Shown here: positions 18,192 to 27,081 of the stretch, piece after piece
Numbering within the stretch: position 1 is the first letter of the stretch
How the letters are laid out: each line of letters starts with the position of its first letter
Source of the DNA: Bacteroidota bacterium
Lineage (GTDB): Bacteria > Bacteroidota > Bacteroidia > Cytophagales > Cyclobacteriaceae
NCBI GenBank assembly: GCA_023431285.1
Contig: JAEYXN010000072.1
Location: forward strand, 1 to 43,521
DNA length: 43,521 nt
Direction: 5' to 3'
Translations under genes and position numbers: made by a program
Notes under the pieces: generated by a model
The model's input: the letters and a program-made list of their open reading frames with translations, nothing else
What the model was told of the DNA's origin: nothing
The model's database searches: none

Positions 18192-18644
18192 TCATTGCAT
18201 GAAGTCCGGAAGAATATTTCCAAAGAAATAAATAACCGTAGTAAGAACAACGGACCAGATAGACGCGCTGATCAGCATTGACAAGATCAACTTATTTCTT
18301 GGTGTTCCAAAGGCTACTGCGAGGATGGTACCACCGATGGGTGTAAGGAGAACCGGCGTAAGGAGAGCGACTCCCGGCAGTCCATATTTTCGCCAGATCC
18401 GGATGAATCTCCTGTTCCTTTCGGTAAATTTCTTTTCGTTTTGAAAAAACGTCTTTAATAATCTTTGCTTTAGGAAATCTCCGAAGAAAGCAAAAGCAAA
18501 CACCACAGTCATTGTTCCTGCCACGGTAACGATCATTGTAGTGATGATGTTGAGGCCCGCCATGTAGCCACCCAATGGTCCGAAGATAAACTTCAGCATT
18601 GACGAGAAGTACACCGGAACCGCCTTCACAAGTTCTTCAACCAT
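18192..18644 (-). CDS. Small multi-drug export-like membrane protein
   Basis: This 150-residue protein has about four membrane segments (near 20-32, 34-57, 88-112 and 120-142) around a basic cytoplasmic loop (KKFTERNRRFIRIWRKYG). The pattern LPGVALLTPVLLTPIGGTILAVAFG resembles the PF06695 (small multi-drug export) family. No transport substrate is established for most members. The gene starts 17 bp after the end of upp on the same strand and is probably in its transcript. Confidence 0.65.
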   Translation of the reverse strand: MVEELVKAVPVYFSSMLKFIFGPLGGYMAGLNIITTMIVTVAGTMTVVFAFAFFGDFLKQRLLKTFFQNEKKFTERNRRFIRIWRKYGLPGVALLTPVLLTPIGGTILAVAFGTPRNKLILSMLISASIWSVVLTTVIYFFGNILPDFMQ

Positions 18645-18661
18645 ATCCTTCCAGCGCTAAC

Positions 18662-19312
18662 TTACTTAGACCCAAAACTCAGATCCCCCGCATCTCCGAG
18701 ACCCGGAACAATGTAGAATTTATCGTTTAGCTTCTCATCTATTGATCCGGTCCATATCCGAACCGGACATCCAACGGATTTGGAGGCTTCGATGACATGA
18801 CTGATTCCTTCCGGAGCGGCGATCACTGATGCGAGGTGAACGGATCGCGGCATCTCCCTTTTCGTCAACAATTCAAGCGTACGTGCCAGCGACTTGCCTG
18901 TCGCAAGCATCGGATCAATCAGAATCAACTCCTTGTCTTTGATTGAAGGAGTCGCAACATAGTCAACATTTATTTTCACTTCACCGCTTGTTTCATCACG
19001 GTAAGCGCCGACGAAGCCGCAGTCTGCGTGATCGAAGATATTCAGAAAGCCTTCCATAAAAGGCAGGCCAGCGCGAAGAATAGTGATCAGCACAGGCATC
19101 GAAGTGATCCTGTTCACCGTTGTTGTTGACAGTGGAGTAGTGATGGAAAAAGGTTCGTAGTTGAATGACCGCGAGATTTCGTAGGCGAGAATTTGCCCAA
19201 GGCGTTCCACGTTTTTGCGGAACCGGGCCCTGTCAACCTGGATTGACGTATCACGAAGTTCAAGAAGAAACTGAGAAGCGACGGAATTCTCAGCGCTTAG
19301 ATTAAAAACCAT
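18662..19312 (-). CDS. upp: Uracil phosphoribosyltransferase
   Basis: This 216-residue protein converts uracil and PRPP to UMP in pyrimidine salvage. The PRPP-binding loop ILIDPMLATGKSL (around residue 130), the ILRAGLPFMEGF region and the C-terminal YIVPGLGDAGDLSFG segment (uracil binding) are all present. An upstream in-frame ATG at 19375 is less likely: the start at 19312 gives the usual UPRTase length and avoids overlap with the divergent peptidase gene. Confidence 0.94.
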   Translation of the reverse strand: MVFNLSAENSVASQFLLELRDTSIQVDRARFRKNVERLGQILAYEISRSFNYEPFSITTPLSTTTVNRITSMPVLITILRAGLPFMEGFLNIFDHADCGFVGAYRDETSGEVKINVDYVATPSIKDKELILIDPMLATGKSLARTLELLTKREMPRSVHLASVIAAPEGISHVIEASKSVGCPVRIWTGSIDEKLNDKFYIVPGLGDAGDLSFGSK

Positions 19313-19362
19313 ACCGGCCACTTTTTTCTCAGCGAAATTTAAGATAAAGTTGTACCAGTTTA

Positions 19363-20295
19363 ATGGCACAGACAAAGATTAAGACGGAATTGCTCAGGGA
19401 GCTATGTGGGATAAATGCTCCTTCCGGCGACGAAGCCATGATGACGGACTTCCTCCTGAAGTATATTAAGCGGGAGAAGAAAAAGTGGAAGCACAAATGC
19501 GAAGTCCTTTCCGGAAACGATTTCCAGGACTGCATCATACTAAAGTTCGGACGTCCAAGAACAGCGATTTTCGCTCACATCGATAGCGTTGGATTCACAG
19601 TCAGATACCAGAACCAGCTTCTTCCAGTCGGAAGCCCTGACGCAGATGCCGGCACACGTCTGATCGGACAAGACTCCCTCGGACCCATTGAGGGAGAGCT
19701 TGAATATGACAATGAGCAACATGCGTTTTGCAGGTTTGGACGCGAAATAGAACGTGGCACTTCACTGACGTATAAGCCTGACTTCCGTGAATCATCCAAT
19801 TATATTGAGTCACCTTATCTCGACAATCGGCTTGGTGTGTACGCTGCACTGCGGGTAGCGGAACAGTTGAAGGATGGTGCGATCGTATTCAGTACATGGG
19901 AGGAGCACGGAGGAGGATCTGTTCCGTTCCTGGCCAAACATATTTTTGAAGAATGGAACGTGCGCCAGGCGCTGATCTCGGATATCACCTGGGTTTCTGA
20001 TGGCGTCTTCCACGGAAAGGGAGTTGCTATATCCATGCGTGACAGAAATATCCCTCGACAGTCTTATGTGAGAAGGATCATTGATATTGCAACAGCGAAC
20101 GGGATCCCGCATCAGCTTGAAGTTGAAGGAATGGGTTCCAGCGATGGCCGTGAATTGCAGGTATCTCCTTATCCCTTCGACTGGTGTTTCGTCGGAGCAC
20201 CCGAACAGTTCGCACACTCCCCGCATGAGAAAGTGCACAAGAGTGACATCATCAGCATGATCGACCTTTACCGGGTGCTAATGAATGAACTATGA
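19363..20295 (+). CDS. M42-family-type aminopeptidase/glucanase
   Basis: This 310-residue cytoplasmic metallopeptidase has the M42/M20-like ligand set in order: His and Asp in IFAHIDSVGFT, Asp in SPYLDNRLGV, the catalytic Glu pair in FSTWEEHGGG, Asp in ISDITWVSDG and a late His in FAHSPHEKVH. There is no signal peptide. Proteins of this family hydrolyse N-terminal residues from peptides, and several form large cytosolic particles. The gene is divergent from upp with only 50 bp between starts. Its stop codon overlaps the start of the DUF1287 gene by 4 bp. Confidence 0.87.
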   Translation: MAQTKIKTELLRELCGINAPSGDEAMMTDFLLKYIKREKKKWKHKCEVLSGNDFQDCIILKFGRPRTAIFAHIDSVGFTVRYQNQLLPVGSPDADAGTRLIGQDSLGPIEGELEYDNEQHAFCRFGREIERGTSLTYKPDFRESSNYIESPYLDNRLGVYAALRVAEQLKDGAIVFSTWEEHGGGSVPFLAKHIFEEWNVRQALISDITWVSDGVFHGKGVAISMRDRNIPRQSYVRRIIDIATANGIPHQLEVEGMGSSDGRELQVSPYPFDWCFVGAPEQFAHSPHEKVHKSDIISMIDLYRVLMNEL

Positions 20296-20891
20296 GACCC
20301 CTTCTTATCACATTAGTTGTCATTATCACGCTTGCCGGAGAGAACAGTCTATCCGCTCAGAAAAATTTTTTTCAACAACTCAGCGACGCGGCACTTGAGC
20401 TGACGAACGATAAAGTAAAATATGACCCTTCGTATTTTTCGATCGCCTATCCCGGAGGAGATGTACCCGCGGATCGCGGTGTTTGTACCGATGTTGTCAT
20501 CCGCGCCTACCGGAAGCTTGGAATCGATTTGCAGGTGAAGGTCCATGAAGACATGCGTGAACACTTTTCGGCATACCCGGCAAACTGGGGGCTGAATAAA
20601 CCTGACAGGAACATCGATCACCGGCGTGTTCCGAACCTGATGACCTACTTTTCCCGTCATGGAAAATCCCTCCCTGTTTCGAAGACCGCCGCTGATTATT
20701 TTGCAGGCGATATCGTCACCTGGGATCTTGGGAGTGGCCTTACGCACATCGGGATTGTAACGGATAAGAAGTCACCTGATGGTAGCAGGAATCAAATCGT
20801 TCATAACATCGGTAACGGGCAGGAACTTTCGGATTGTCTTTTTGCTTTCCGGATCACAGGGCACTACCGATTTGAAATAGCCCAACCCTGA
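20292..20891 (+). CDS. Secreted DUF1287 protein
   Basis: This 199-residue protein has a signal peptide (PLLITLVVIITLAGENSLSA) and the DUF1287 pattern: YPGGDVPADRGVCTDVVIRA, the N-W-G-L-N-K-P-D-R-N-I-D-H-R-R-V-P-N segment, and LTHIGIVTDKK near the end. The Cys of GVCTD and the His of THIGIV are placed like the catalytic pair of NlpC/P60-like hydrolases, which suggests a cell-wall hydrolase (inference). The coupling to the M42-type gene by an ATGA overlap is clear from the sequence; why a secreted protein is coupled to a cytosolic peptidase is not. Confidence 0.85.
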   Translation: MRPLLITLVVIITLAGENSLSAQKNFFQQLSDAALELTNDKVKYDPSYFSIAYPGGDVPADRGVCTDVVIRAYRKLGIDLQVKVHEDMREHFSAYPANWGLNKPDRNIDHRRVPNLMTYFSRHGKSLPVSKTAADYFAGDIVTWDLGSGLTHIGIVTDKKSPDGSRNQIVHNIGNGQELSDCLFAFRITGHYRFEIAQP

Positions 20892-20927
20892 GTATCGCGA
20901 GGCAGCAAGATTTTTTTGTGGTATAAA

Positions 20928-21455
20928 ATGAAGATCAAAGATTTAGAATTTCAGCAGTTCATTAACAAGTCGAAGATTCAGCAAAAGGTGCGGGAACTTG
21001 GTGTGGCTATTACAGCAGACTATCAGGATAAGAATCCTGTGTTTGTTCCTGTACTGAATGGAGCGTTTATGTTTGCCGCCGACTTGCTTAAGCAGATCGA
21101 CATTCCTTGCAGAGTGTCGTTTGTAAAAGTGTCGTCGTATATCGGAACGCATACCAGTGGACAACTCAAGACGCTGATCGGACTGGAAGAAAGTCTGTTT
21201 GGTCAACATATTGTTTTGGTCGAGGATATTATTGACACGGGGCTTACGCTCAAGAAACTTGTGGATGATTTGAAAGGACTCGGTGCGAAGAGTGTCGAAG
21301 TGGTGGCGCTACTGCGAAAGCAACCGGCACGCGATAATAATTTCGACGCCAAATATGTCGGGTTTGACATCGAGAAGGAATTCGTACTTGGGTATGGGTT
21401 AGACTATGATGGGTTTGGGCGTAACCTGAAGGAAATTTACAAATCAAAGACGTGA
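20928..21455 (+). CDS. hpt: Hypoxanthine phosphoribosyltransferase
   Basis: This 175-residue enzyme of purine salvage converts hypoxanthine or guanine with PRPP to IMP or GMP. The PRPP motif is LVEDIIDTGLTL, preceded by VPVLNGAFMFAADL and FVKVSSY. The C-terminal YVGFDIEKEFVLGYGLDY stretch is typical of HPRT. The ATG at 20928 was preferred over an in-frame TTG 12 bp upstream. Confidence 0.93.
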   Translation: MKIKDLEFQQFINKSKIQQKVRELGVAITADYQDKNPVFVPVLNGAFMFAADLLKQIDIPCRVSFVKVSSYIGTHTSGQLKTLIGLEESLFGQHIVLVEDIIDTGLTLKKLVDDLKGLGAKSVEVVALLRKQPARDNNFDAKYVGFDIEKEFVLGYGLDYDGFGRNLKEIYKSKT

Positions 21456-21712
21456 GCCAGCACGTAACTTATCGAGGCAAGTGATCACCTTCTGATCTTC
21501 TCCAACTAATTTTTCAGGCCTGTACTGGCTGCCGGTCAGCTGATTACCAGATCTTCAGAGGAGACTCGGTTTTTCTTCCAACTCCGCCTTTTTGGATCGT
21601 GATCATCGAATTCCGGCTGCGAACCACCTAATTTTTTAATCACACGTCGGATTTGCTGTGATCTTCGTATCTTCGAAAGTTTTTTTGGATTCATAAAACC
21701 AATTTCGCCACC
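21456..21712. other. Intergenic region between hpt and adk
   Basis: A 257-bp stretch without a credible gene. I see no terminator hairpin with a T tract. TATCTTCG at 21668-21675 differs from the -7 consensus TAnnTTTG at one base and could belong to the adk-obgE promoter, but no -33 box is at the right distance. Confidence 0.4.
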
Positions 21713-22294
21713 ATGATCAACATCATTCTCTTTGGCCCTCCAGGCGCCGGCAAAGGCACCCAGAGTGCAAAACTCATTGAGAAGTACAATCTCATGCACA
21801 TTTCAACCGGGGACCTTTTCCGAAAGCATTTGAAAGAAGGGACTGTTCTTGGAAAACTTGCTAAAGAGTATATGGACAAGGGAAACCTTGTTCCGGACCA
21901 GCTGGTAATTGACATGGTAGACGACAAGATCAAATCCAGCGGAAAGATCGGAGGAATTATTTTCGACGGGTTCCCAAGGACGATTGCGCAGGCTGAGGCG
22001 CTTGACCGTCTGCTGGATTCCAAGGGTGCACCAATAAAGATTCTTGTAGAGCTGGTTGTTGATGAGGATGAACTGAGAACGCGTCTTGCTGACCGTGCAT
22101 TAAAAGAAAATCGTCCTGATGATGCGAAGCCGGAAGTGATAGAGAATCGTATCAAGGTATACAAAGCGGAAACAATGGCTGTCGCCGAATATTATAAAGG
22201 ACACAATAAATACGCATCGGTGATAGGTGTTGGAGCGATTGATGATATCTTCGCGAACCTTTGTCGGGAGATTGATTCAAGATTACTTGTCTAA
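21713..22294 (+). CDS. adk: Adenylate kinase (short LID form)
   Basis: This 193-residue enzyme interconverts ATP + AMP and 2 ADP. The P-loop GPPGAGKGTQ lies at residues 7-16. The AMP-binding stretch STGDLFRKH and the FDGFPRTIAQAEAL segment follow. The LID is short (LADRALKENRPDD), without the zinc-binding cysteines of long Gram-positive forms. That explains the 193 rather than about 215 residues. The stop codon is 2 bp before the GTG of obgE, indicating one operon. Confidence 0.96.
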   Translation: MINIILFGPPGAGKGTQSAKLIEKYNLMHISTGDLFRKHLKEGTVLGKLAKEYMDKGNLVPDQLVIDMVDDKIKSSGKIGGIIFDGFPRTIAQAEALDRLLDSKGAPIKILVELVVDEDELRTRLADRALKENRPDDAKPEVIENRIKVYKAETMAVAEYYKGHNKYASVIGVGAIDDIFANLCREIDSRLLV

Positions 22295-22296
22295 TA

Positions 22297-23286
22297 GTGG
22301 CATCTGCAAACTTCATTGACTACGTAAAATTCTGTTCACGCTCCGGACACGGCGGCGCGGGCTTCCTTCATTTCCATAGGGAAAAGTTCATACAGAAAGG
22401 TGGCCCTGACGGTGGGAATGGCGGTCGCGGGGGGCACGTCATTCTGCGGGGTAATGCCCAGCACTGGACACTCCTTCACCTCAAATATCGCAAGCACGTT
22501 ATTGCGAGTGATGGAAACCCTGGCCAGGAGCAGGATATGACTGGTGCCGATGGCAAGGATGTGATTATTGATGTTCCCCTTGGAACAGTGGCGCGTGATT
22601 CCGAGACGGGCCGCCTGATATGTGAGATCACTGAAGACGGACAGGAAGTAATACTCACTCCCGGAGGACGTGGCGGAAAGGGTAATGCTCACTTCGCCAC
22701 TTCGACTAACCAGGCTCCTCAGCATGCTCAGCCTGGAGAGCCGGGAAGAGAAGAATGGATCATTCTCGAGCTGAAATTACTCGCTGATGTTGGTCTGGTT
22801 GGATTTCCAAATGCAGGCAAGTCAACTTTGTTATCTGTTGTGTCGGCTGCCAAACCGAAGATCGCCGACTATCCCTTTACTACTCTGACGCCTAACCTTG
22901 GCGTTGTTGCGTACCGTGATGATCAGTCGTTCGTGATGGCGGACATTCCGGGTATTATCGAGGGAGCAGCGGAAGGGCGCGGACTTGGAATCCGGTTCCT
23001 TCGACATATTGAAAGAAATTCACTCCTGTTGTTCCTTGTTCCTGCGGATTCAAAAGATATCAGGACGGAATTTGAAATTCTTCTGAACGAAATCAGAAAA
23101 TACAATCCGGAGCTTCTTGATAAGAAGAGGCTGCTGGCAATCTCAAAGTCCGATCTCCTCGATGATGAATTGAAAGATGCCATTCGAAAGGAATTGCCGG
23201 AAGGAATTCCATGTGTCTTTATCTCTTCGATGACAAATCAGGGGATTGTGGAATTAAAAGACCTGATCTGGCGTCATCTACACTGA
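22297..23286 (+). CDS. obgE: Obg-family GTPase
   Basis: This 329-residue ribosome-associated GTPase has the Gly-rich Obg fold (about 1-160, SGHGGAGFLHFHREKF and GGNGGRGGHVILRG) followed by a G domain. The G domain shows G1 GFPNAGKST, switch region PFTTLTPNLG, G3 DIPGIIEGA, the NKxD equivalent SKSD and the SSM motif. The C-terminal OCT domain found in some relatives is missing, which is common. It starts with GTG at 22297, just after adk. Obg proteins act in late 50S assembly and stress responses (family knowledge). Confidence 0.95.
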   Translation: MASANFIDYVKFCSRSGHGGAGFLHFHREKFIQKGGPDGGNGGRGGHVILRGNAQHWTLLHLKYRKHVIASDGNPGQEQDMTGADGKDVIIDVPLGTVARDSETGRLICEITEDGQEVILTPGGRGGKGNAHFATSTNQAPQHAQPGEPGREEWIILELKLLADVGLVGFPNAGKSTLLSVVSAAKPKIADYPFTTLTPNLGVVAYRDDQSFVMADIPGIIEGAAEGRGLGIRFLRHIERNSLLLFLVPADSKDIRTEFEILLNEIRKYNPELLDKKRLLAISKSDLLDDELKDAIRKELPEGIPCVFISSMTNQGIVELKDLIWRHLH

Positions 23287-23317
23287 AATGCCGTGCCAGA
23301 TTGACACTCAGTCTGGT

Positions 23318-23334
23318 TTGGCAAACTTGTTGAC
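23318..23334 (+). promoter_or_regulatory. Sigma-54-like -24/-12 element before grpE
   Basis: TTGGCAAACTTGTTGAC has the GG and TTG elements of a sigma-54 promoter (TGGCAC-N5-TTGC) at the correct spacing, but TTGA replaces TTGC at -12. It lies 37 bp before the grpE start. An imperfect CCAGA-N11-TCTGG inverted repeat (23296-23316) sits just upstream. The dnaK leader has the same kind of element with the same deviation. No CIRCE repeat is present. Confidence 0.4.
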
Positions 23335-23370
23335 AATTGCATGTCTATCATTCTTAAAGCTTGAACGGTA

Positions 23371-23925
23371 ATGGAAAAAAACGACGAAAAGGAAGGGATA
23401 AAAACAGATGAGCAGGTAGTTGCTGAAAATTCAGAAGAGACATCGGAAAACCTGTCAGAGGCTACCGGCGAGACTACTGACAATCAGACTTTGAAGCTCC
23501 AGAATGAAATTGCTGAGCAGAAGGATAAGTATCTGCGGTTGTATTCAGAGTTTGACAACTTCAGAAAGAGAACTTCACGCGAAAAACTGGAGATGATCCA
23601 GTCAGCGAACGAGCAACTCATCAAAGCGCTCCTGCCTGTCGTAGACGATTTCGAGAGAGCAGAGAAGTCATCCACCGCGAAGACACCTGAAATCGAAGGG
23701 TATATTCTGATCAATAACAAATTCAGAAAGATCCTGGATCAGTATGGCGTAAAGCCAATGCAGATAGAAAAGGGTACTGAATTTAATGCCGACCTGCATG
23801 AAGCCATCACTCAGATTCCGGCTCCATCGGAGGATCTGAAAGGCAAAATAGTGGATGTAGTAGAGAAAGGTTATCTACTGAATGAGAAAGTGATTCGCTT
23901 TGCCAAAGTCGTAATCGGAAGTTAA
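23371..23925 (+). CDS. grpE: Nucleotide exchange factor GrpE
   Basis: This 184-residue co-chaperone promotes ADP release from DnaK. The first 50 residues are acidic and disordered. A long helix follows (KYLRLYSEFDNFRKRTSREK, the signature), then a small beta domain ending in VDVVEKGYLLNEKVIRFAKV. dnaJ follows 28 bp later. dnaK is not here but about 12 kb downstream, so the chaperone genes are split. Confidence 0.95.
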   Translation: MEKNDEKEGIKTDEQVVAENSEETSENLSEATGETTDNQTLKLQNEIAEQKDKYLRLYSEFDNFRKRTSREKLEMIQSANEQLIKALLPVVDDFERAEKSSTAKTPEIEGYILINNKFRKILDQYGVKPMQIEKGTEFNADLHEAITQIPAPSEDLKGKIVDVVEKGYLLNEKVIRFAKVVIGS

Positions 23926-23953
23926 CGGAGACATCTTCACGGAGGATCAATCA

Positions 23954-25075
23954 ATGAGTCAGAAAAGAGATTTTTACGAGATACTGGGAGTTGGAAAAAC
24001 GGCGACGCCGGAGGAAATCAAGAAAGCCTATCGTAAGGTGGCGATCCAGTTTCACCCGGATAAGAATCCCGGCAACAAGGAGGCGGAGGAGAAGTTCAAG
24101 GAAGCTGCTGAAGCTTACGAAATATTAAGCGATGCCGACAAGCGTGCGAAGTACGACAGGTTTGGTCACGCCCGAATGGGTAATGGCGGCGGCTACGGTG
24201 AGCACCACATGAACATGGAGGATATCTTCAGTCAGTTTGGAGATATCTTCGGAGGTGGTGGCTTTGAAGGATTCTTTGGCGGAGGCGGCCGCGGTGGTGG
24301 CAGACGTCAAAGGAAGGGGTCGAACCTGCGTATCAAGCTGAAACTTTCACTGGAGGAGATTGCCGCTGGTGTTGAAAAGAAGATCAAAGTAAACAGGCTC
24401 GTACAGGCGGAAGGTGTTACTTACAAAACCTGCCCTACCTGCCAGGGACAAGGCCAGGTGCGTAAGGTTGTGAATACAATGCTTGGCCAGATGGTTTCCA
24501 CAACTACCTGTTCCAGCTGTAATGGCGCGGGACAGACTATTGACAAGAGACCGCCGGGTGTCGACAATTCAGGCCTTATTTCTAAGGAAGAGGTCATCAG
24601 TGTGAAAATCCCTGCGGGCGTAAGCGAGGGGATGCAGCTTTCAATGGGTGGCAAAGGGAACGATGCTCCCGGAGGCGGAATTCCGGGTGACTTGTTAATA
24701 CTCATTGAGGAACAGGAAGATAAGTTTCTGAAACGGGATGGTAACAACCTGATCTACGACCTCTATATCAACTTTATTGATGCGGCATTAGGAACCTCGG
24801 TTGAAGTCCCGTCTGTTGGTTCAAAAGTGAAGATAAAGATCGAGCCGGGTACCCAGAGCGGGAAGATTCTCCGTCTCCGTGGAAAAGGCTTAAAGGATGT
24901 TAATGGCTATGACGTTGGGGATCAGCTCATTTACGTGAACGTGTGGACACCAAAGAAACTCAGCGCTGAGGAGAAGTCGAAGCTGGAAAGCCTTCGTTCT
25001 TCCCCGAATTTTCAGCCTAATCCGGACGTGAATGAAAAAGGCTTTTTCGAGCGAATGAAAGAGTTTTTTAACTAG
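23954..25075 (+). CDS. dnaJ: Chaperone DnaJ with reduced zinc finger
   Basis: This 373-residue Hsp40 presents substrates to DnaK and stimulates its ATPase. The J domain (1-70) has HPD at 34-36. A Gly/Phe-rich linker follows (about 72-118). The zinc-finger region has only two CxxCxGxG motifs, CPTCQGQG (160-167) and CSSCNGAG (186-193), instead of four. By position they correspond to motifs 2 and 3, which form zinc centre II; motifs 1 and 4 (centre I) are absent and replaced by short linkers. Substrate-binding beta domains follow (about 205-345). A GGAGG Shine-Dalgarno sequence lies 8 nt before the ATG. Confidence 0.95.
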   Translation: MSQKRDFYEILGVGKTATPEEIKKAYRKVAIQFHPDKNPGNKEAEEKFKEAAEAYEILSDADKRAKYDRFGHARMGNGGGYGEHHMNMEDIFSQFGDIFGGGGFEGFFGGGGRGGGRRQRKGSNLRIKLKLSLEEIAAGVEKKIKVNRLVQAEGVTYKTCPTCQGQGQVRKVVNTMLGQMVSTTTCSSCNGAGQTIDKRPPGVDNSGLISKEEVISVKIPAGVSEGMQLSMGGKGNDAPGGGIPGDLLILIEEQEDKFLKRDGNNLIYDLYINFIDAALGTSVEVPSVGSKVKIKIEPGTQSGKILRLRGKGLKDVNGYDVGDQLIYVNVWTPKKLSAEEKSKLESLRSSPNFQPNPDVNEKGFFERMKEFFN

Positions 25076-25100
25076 ATAAATGTACAACCATTTTCCTGAG

Positions 25101-25136
25101 ACCCCGTTTACACTGTGAATGGGGTTTTCTGTTTTT
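25101..25136 (+). terminator. Intrinsic terminator of grpE-dnaJ
   Basis: An 8-bp stem (ACCCCGTT / AATGGGGT, one G-U pair) with a 9-nt loop is followed by TTTTCTGTTTTT. Confidence 0.8.
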
Positions 25137-25200
25137 GGACGAAACACGTCTGAATCTTACAACCCGCAACCGAATCATTCAGAGATCGTATTAAATCAGC

Positions 25201-26097
25201 ATGCGGAGAAAGATTTTGCTAACACTGCTTGGGTTTGCGCTGGTGGCAACGGGTTTTGGGCAGATTAAGAAACAATTCACAGTAGAGGACGCGCCTTCCT
25301 GCGACAATATCAGGTTGTCGCTTAAAGCAAACAGCGGAAATTGCATCATCAAACCGAGCCGCGAAACAGACATTCTCAACGTTTTCAGCAATCAGAGCGA
25401 GGCCGCATATTCACACAATTTCAGGAAAGAGATCAACGGTAAAACCTGCGACGTTCTTTTGAACCTTGAAGAGATCCATTCGGACGGCATCAGCCGAACC
25501 ATTTCAACTCGTTTCTTTAGCAAGCCTGAAAGGGCATCGGACAATATCTGGAAGATGTATCTGACAGAGCTTAAGCCTTACGATCTTGAATTGAATTACG
25601 GGGTGGGCAACGCTCATATAGATCTTTCCGGACTTGCCATCAGCAAACTCAGGATTAACACTGCCAGCGCGGATGTGGTAGTTGGATATTTTTCAACACT
25701 TCAGAACCAGGTGGAGATGGATACTTTGAACGTGAAGGTGGAGGTTGGTTCGCTTAAAGTGAGAGATCTTAATCTTTCGCGCACCAAGAATGTCATTGCG
25801 GATGTCGGATTCGGGAGCATGGTTCTGGACTTTACGCATAAGCCTATCGTTGCCAGCAAGATCAAAGGGAGCGTCGGAGCGGGTAACCTGATTATTCTTC
25901 TTCCCGGAGAAGATATCCCCGTGCTTGTAAAGATTGAAGATTCCTGGCTTTGCAGCATCAAGATTCCTTCTACACTGAAAAAAATAAGCAGCAACACATA
26001 TGCTAACGCTGCCTACAGCGCAGACGCCAGGAACTCTCTTGTTTTCGACCTGGAAGTTTCTCTGGGTAACATCATTTTTAAAGAACAACCAAAATAG
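25201..26097 (+). CDS. Secreted toast-rack-like protein
   Basis: This 298-residue protein has a signal peptide (RRKILLTLLGFALVATGFG). The mature part is rich in short beta strands. The central stretch LELNYGVGNAHIDLSGLAIS and the following TASADVVVGYF and KVEVGSLKVRDLNLS repeats resemble the LiaF/DUF2154 toast-rack fold, a right-handed beta structure found in envelope-stress proteins. I cannot name the family with certainty. It precedes an ABC exporter pair and a histidine kinase, on the same strand. Confidence 0.65.
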   Translation: MRRKILLTLLGFALVATGFGQIKKQFTVEDAPSCDNIRLSLKANSGNCIIKPSRETDILNVFSNQSEAAYSHNFRKEINGKTCDVLLNLEEIHSDGISRTISTRFFSKPERASDNIWKMYLTELKPYDLELNYGVGNAHIDLSGLAISKLRINTASADVVVGYFSTLQNQVEMDTLNVKVEVGSLKVRDLNLSRTKNVIADVGFGSMVLDFTHKPIVASKIKGSVGAGNLIILLPGEDIPVLVKIEDSWLCSIKIPSTLKKISSNTYANAAYSADARNSLVFDLEVSLGNIIFKEQPK

Positions 26098-26128
26098 TTT
26101 TCCTGTCAGGATTTGACTTGTAATTTCG
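26098..26128 (+). promoter_or_regulatory. Possible promoter of the ABC exporter pair
   Basis: TTTT (26098-26101), 19 bp, then TAATTTCG (26121-26128): one mismatch to each Bacteroidota element (TTTG and TAnnTTTG) at the ideal spacing. It would give a leader of about 34 nt to the GTG at 26167 and supports that start. Confidence 0.4.
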
Positions 26129-26166
26129 TCCCTCATCCGGACACTAATAGTTACAAAACAAAGCCT

Positions 26167-27081
26167 GTGGAAGCATTAGCTGCCGTCAACGTTACAAAGC
26201 GTTACACCCATCACCTCGCCCTCGACAACGTAAGTATTTCAATTCCAGAGGGGTCGATCTATGGTTTACTCGGACCAAATGGCGCCGGGAAAACCACTCT
26301 CATACGGATCATCAACCAGATCATCAATGCCGACGGTGGAGAGATCCATTTGTTCGGTGAGAAGCTCGCGCCTAAACATATAGGAGCCATCGGGTATCTT
26401 CCTGAGGAACGCGGGCTCTACAAGAAACTCAAGGTTGGTGAGCAGTTGATCTACTTCGCGGAGCTGAAAGGATTATCCCACCGCGACGCCGTTGAAAAAA
26501 GCAAGGAATGGATCCGCAAGTTCGACATCAGGGATTGGTGGAATAAGAAAGTGGAAGACCTGAGTAAAGGGATGGCGCAAAAGGTACAGTTTATCAGTAC
26601 CGTAATGCACGAACCACGACTCATCATTCTCGACGAACCTTTTTCAGGTTTCGATCCTGTAAACGCACAGATAATCACCCGTGAGATCCTTGAGCTCAAG
26701 GAGAAAGGGAGCACGATCATATTCTCTACACACCGTATGGAGACCGTTGAAGATCTGTGTGACCATATCGCACTGATCAACAAGTCGCAGAAGATTCTCG
26801 AAGGTTCAAAGAAGCAGGTCAAGGACAAATACAGATCGAACACTTTCGTAGTGGAGCATAAGGGAGAAATCAACTTCAGCAGCGACACATACAAAGTGGT
26901 TGAGCGGCGACCACTTGATTCAGACTTTACGCAGTCAGTGATCACCGCTCCTCCGGGGCTGAATCCAAATCTGCTGATCCGGGAACTGATCGACATTACA
27001 GAAGTGCACAGCTTCATTGAGAAGATACCCAGCATGAACGAGATTTTTATCCAATTGGTGAAAGGAGAAACACATGAATAA
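26167..27081 (+). CDS. ABC transporter ATP-binding protein, NatA-like
   Basis: This ATPase of about 304 residues has Walker A GPNGAGKTT, signature LSKGMAQKVQ, Walker B LIILDEPFSGFDP and a switch His in IIFSTHRME. A C-terminal extension of about 80 residues is typical of NatA/CcmA-type exporters. The start is uncertain. The frame is open to a TTG at 26113, but the GTG at 26167 directly precedes the domain (EALAAVNVTKRYTHHLAL) and lies downstream of a promoter-like sequence. The end overlaps the permease gene by 8 bp. Confidence 0.92.
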   Translation: MEALAAVNVTKRYTHHLALDNVSISIPEGSIYGLLGPNGAGKTTLIRIINQIINADGGEIHLFGEKLAPKHIGAIGYLPEERGLYKKLKVGEQLIYFAELKGLSHRDAVEKSKEWIRKFDIRDWWNKKVEDLSKGMAQKVQFISTVMHEPRLIILDEPFSGFDPVNAQIITREILELKEKGSTIIFSTHRMETVEDLCDHIALINKSQKILEGSKKQVKDKYRSNTFVVEHKGEINFSSDTYKVVERRPLDSDFTQSVITAPPGLNPNLLIRELIDITEVHSFIEKIPSMNEIFIQLVKGETHE

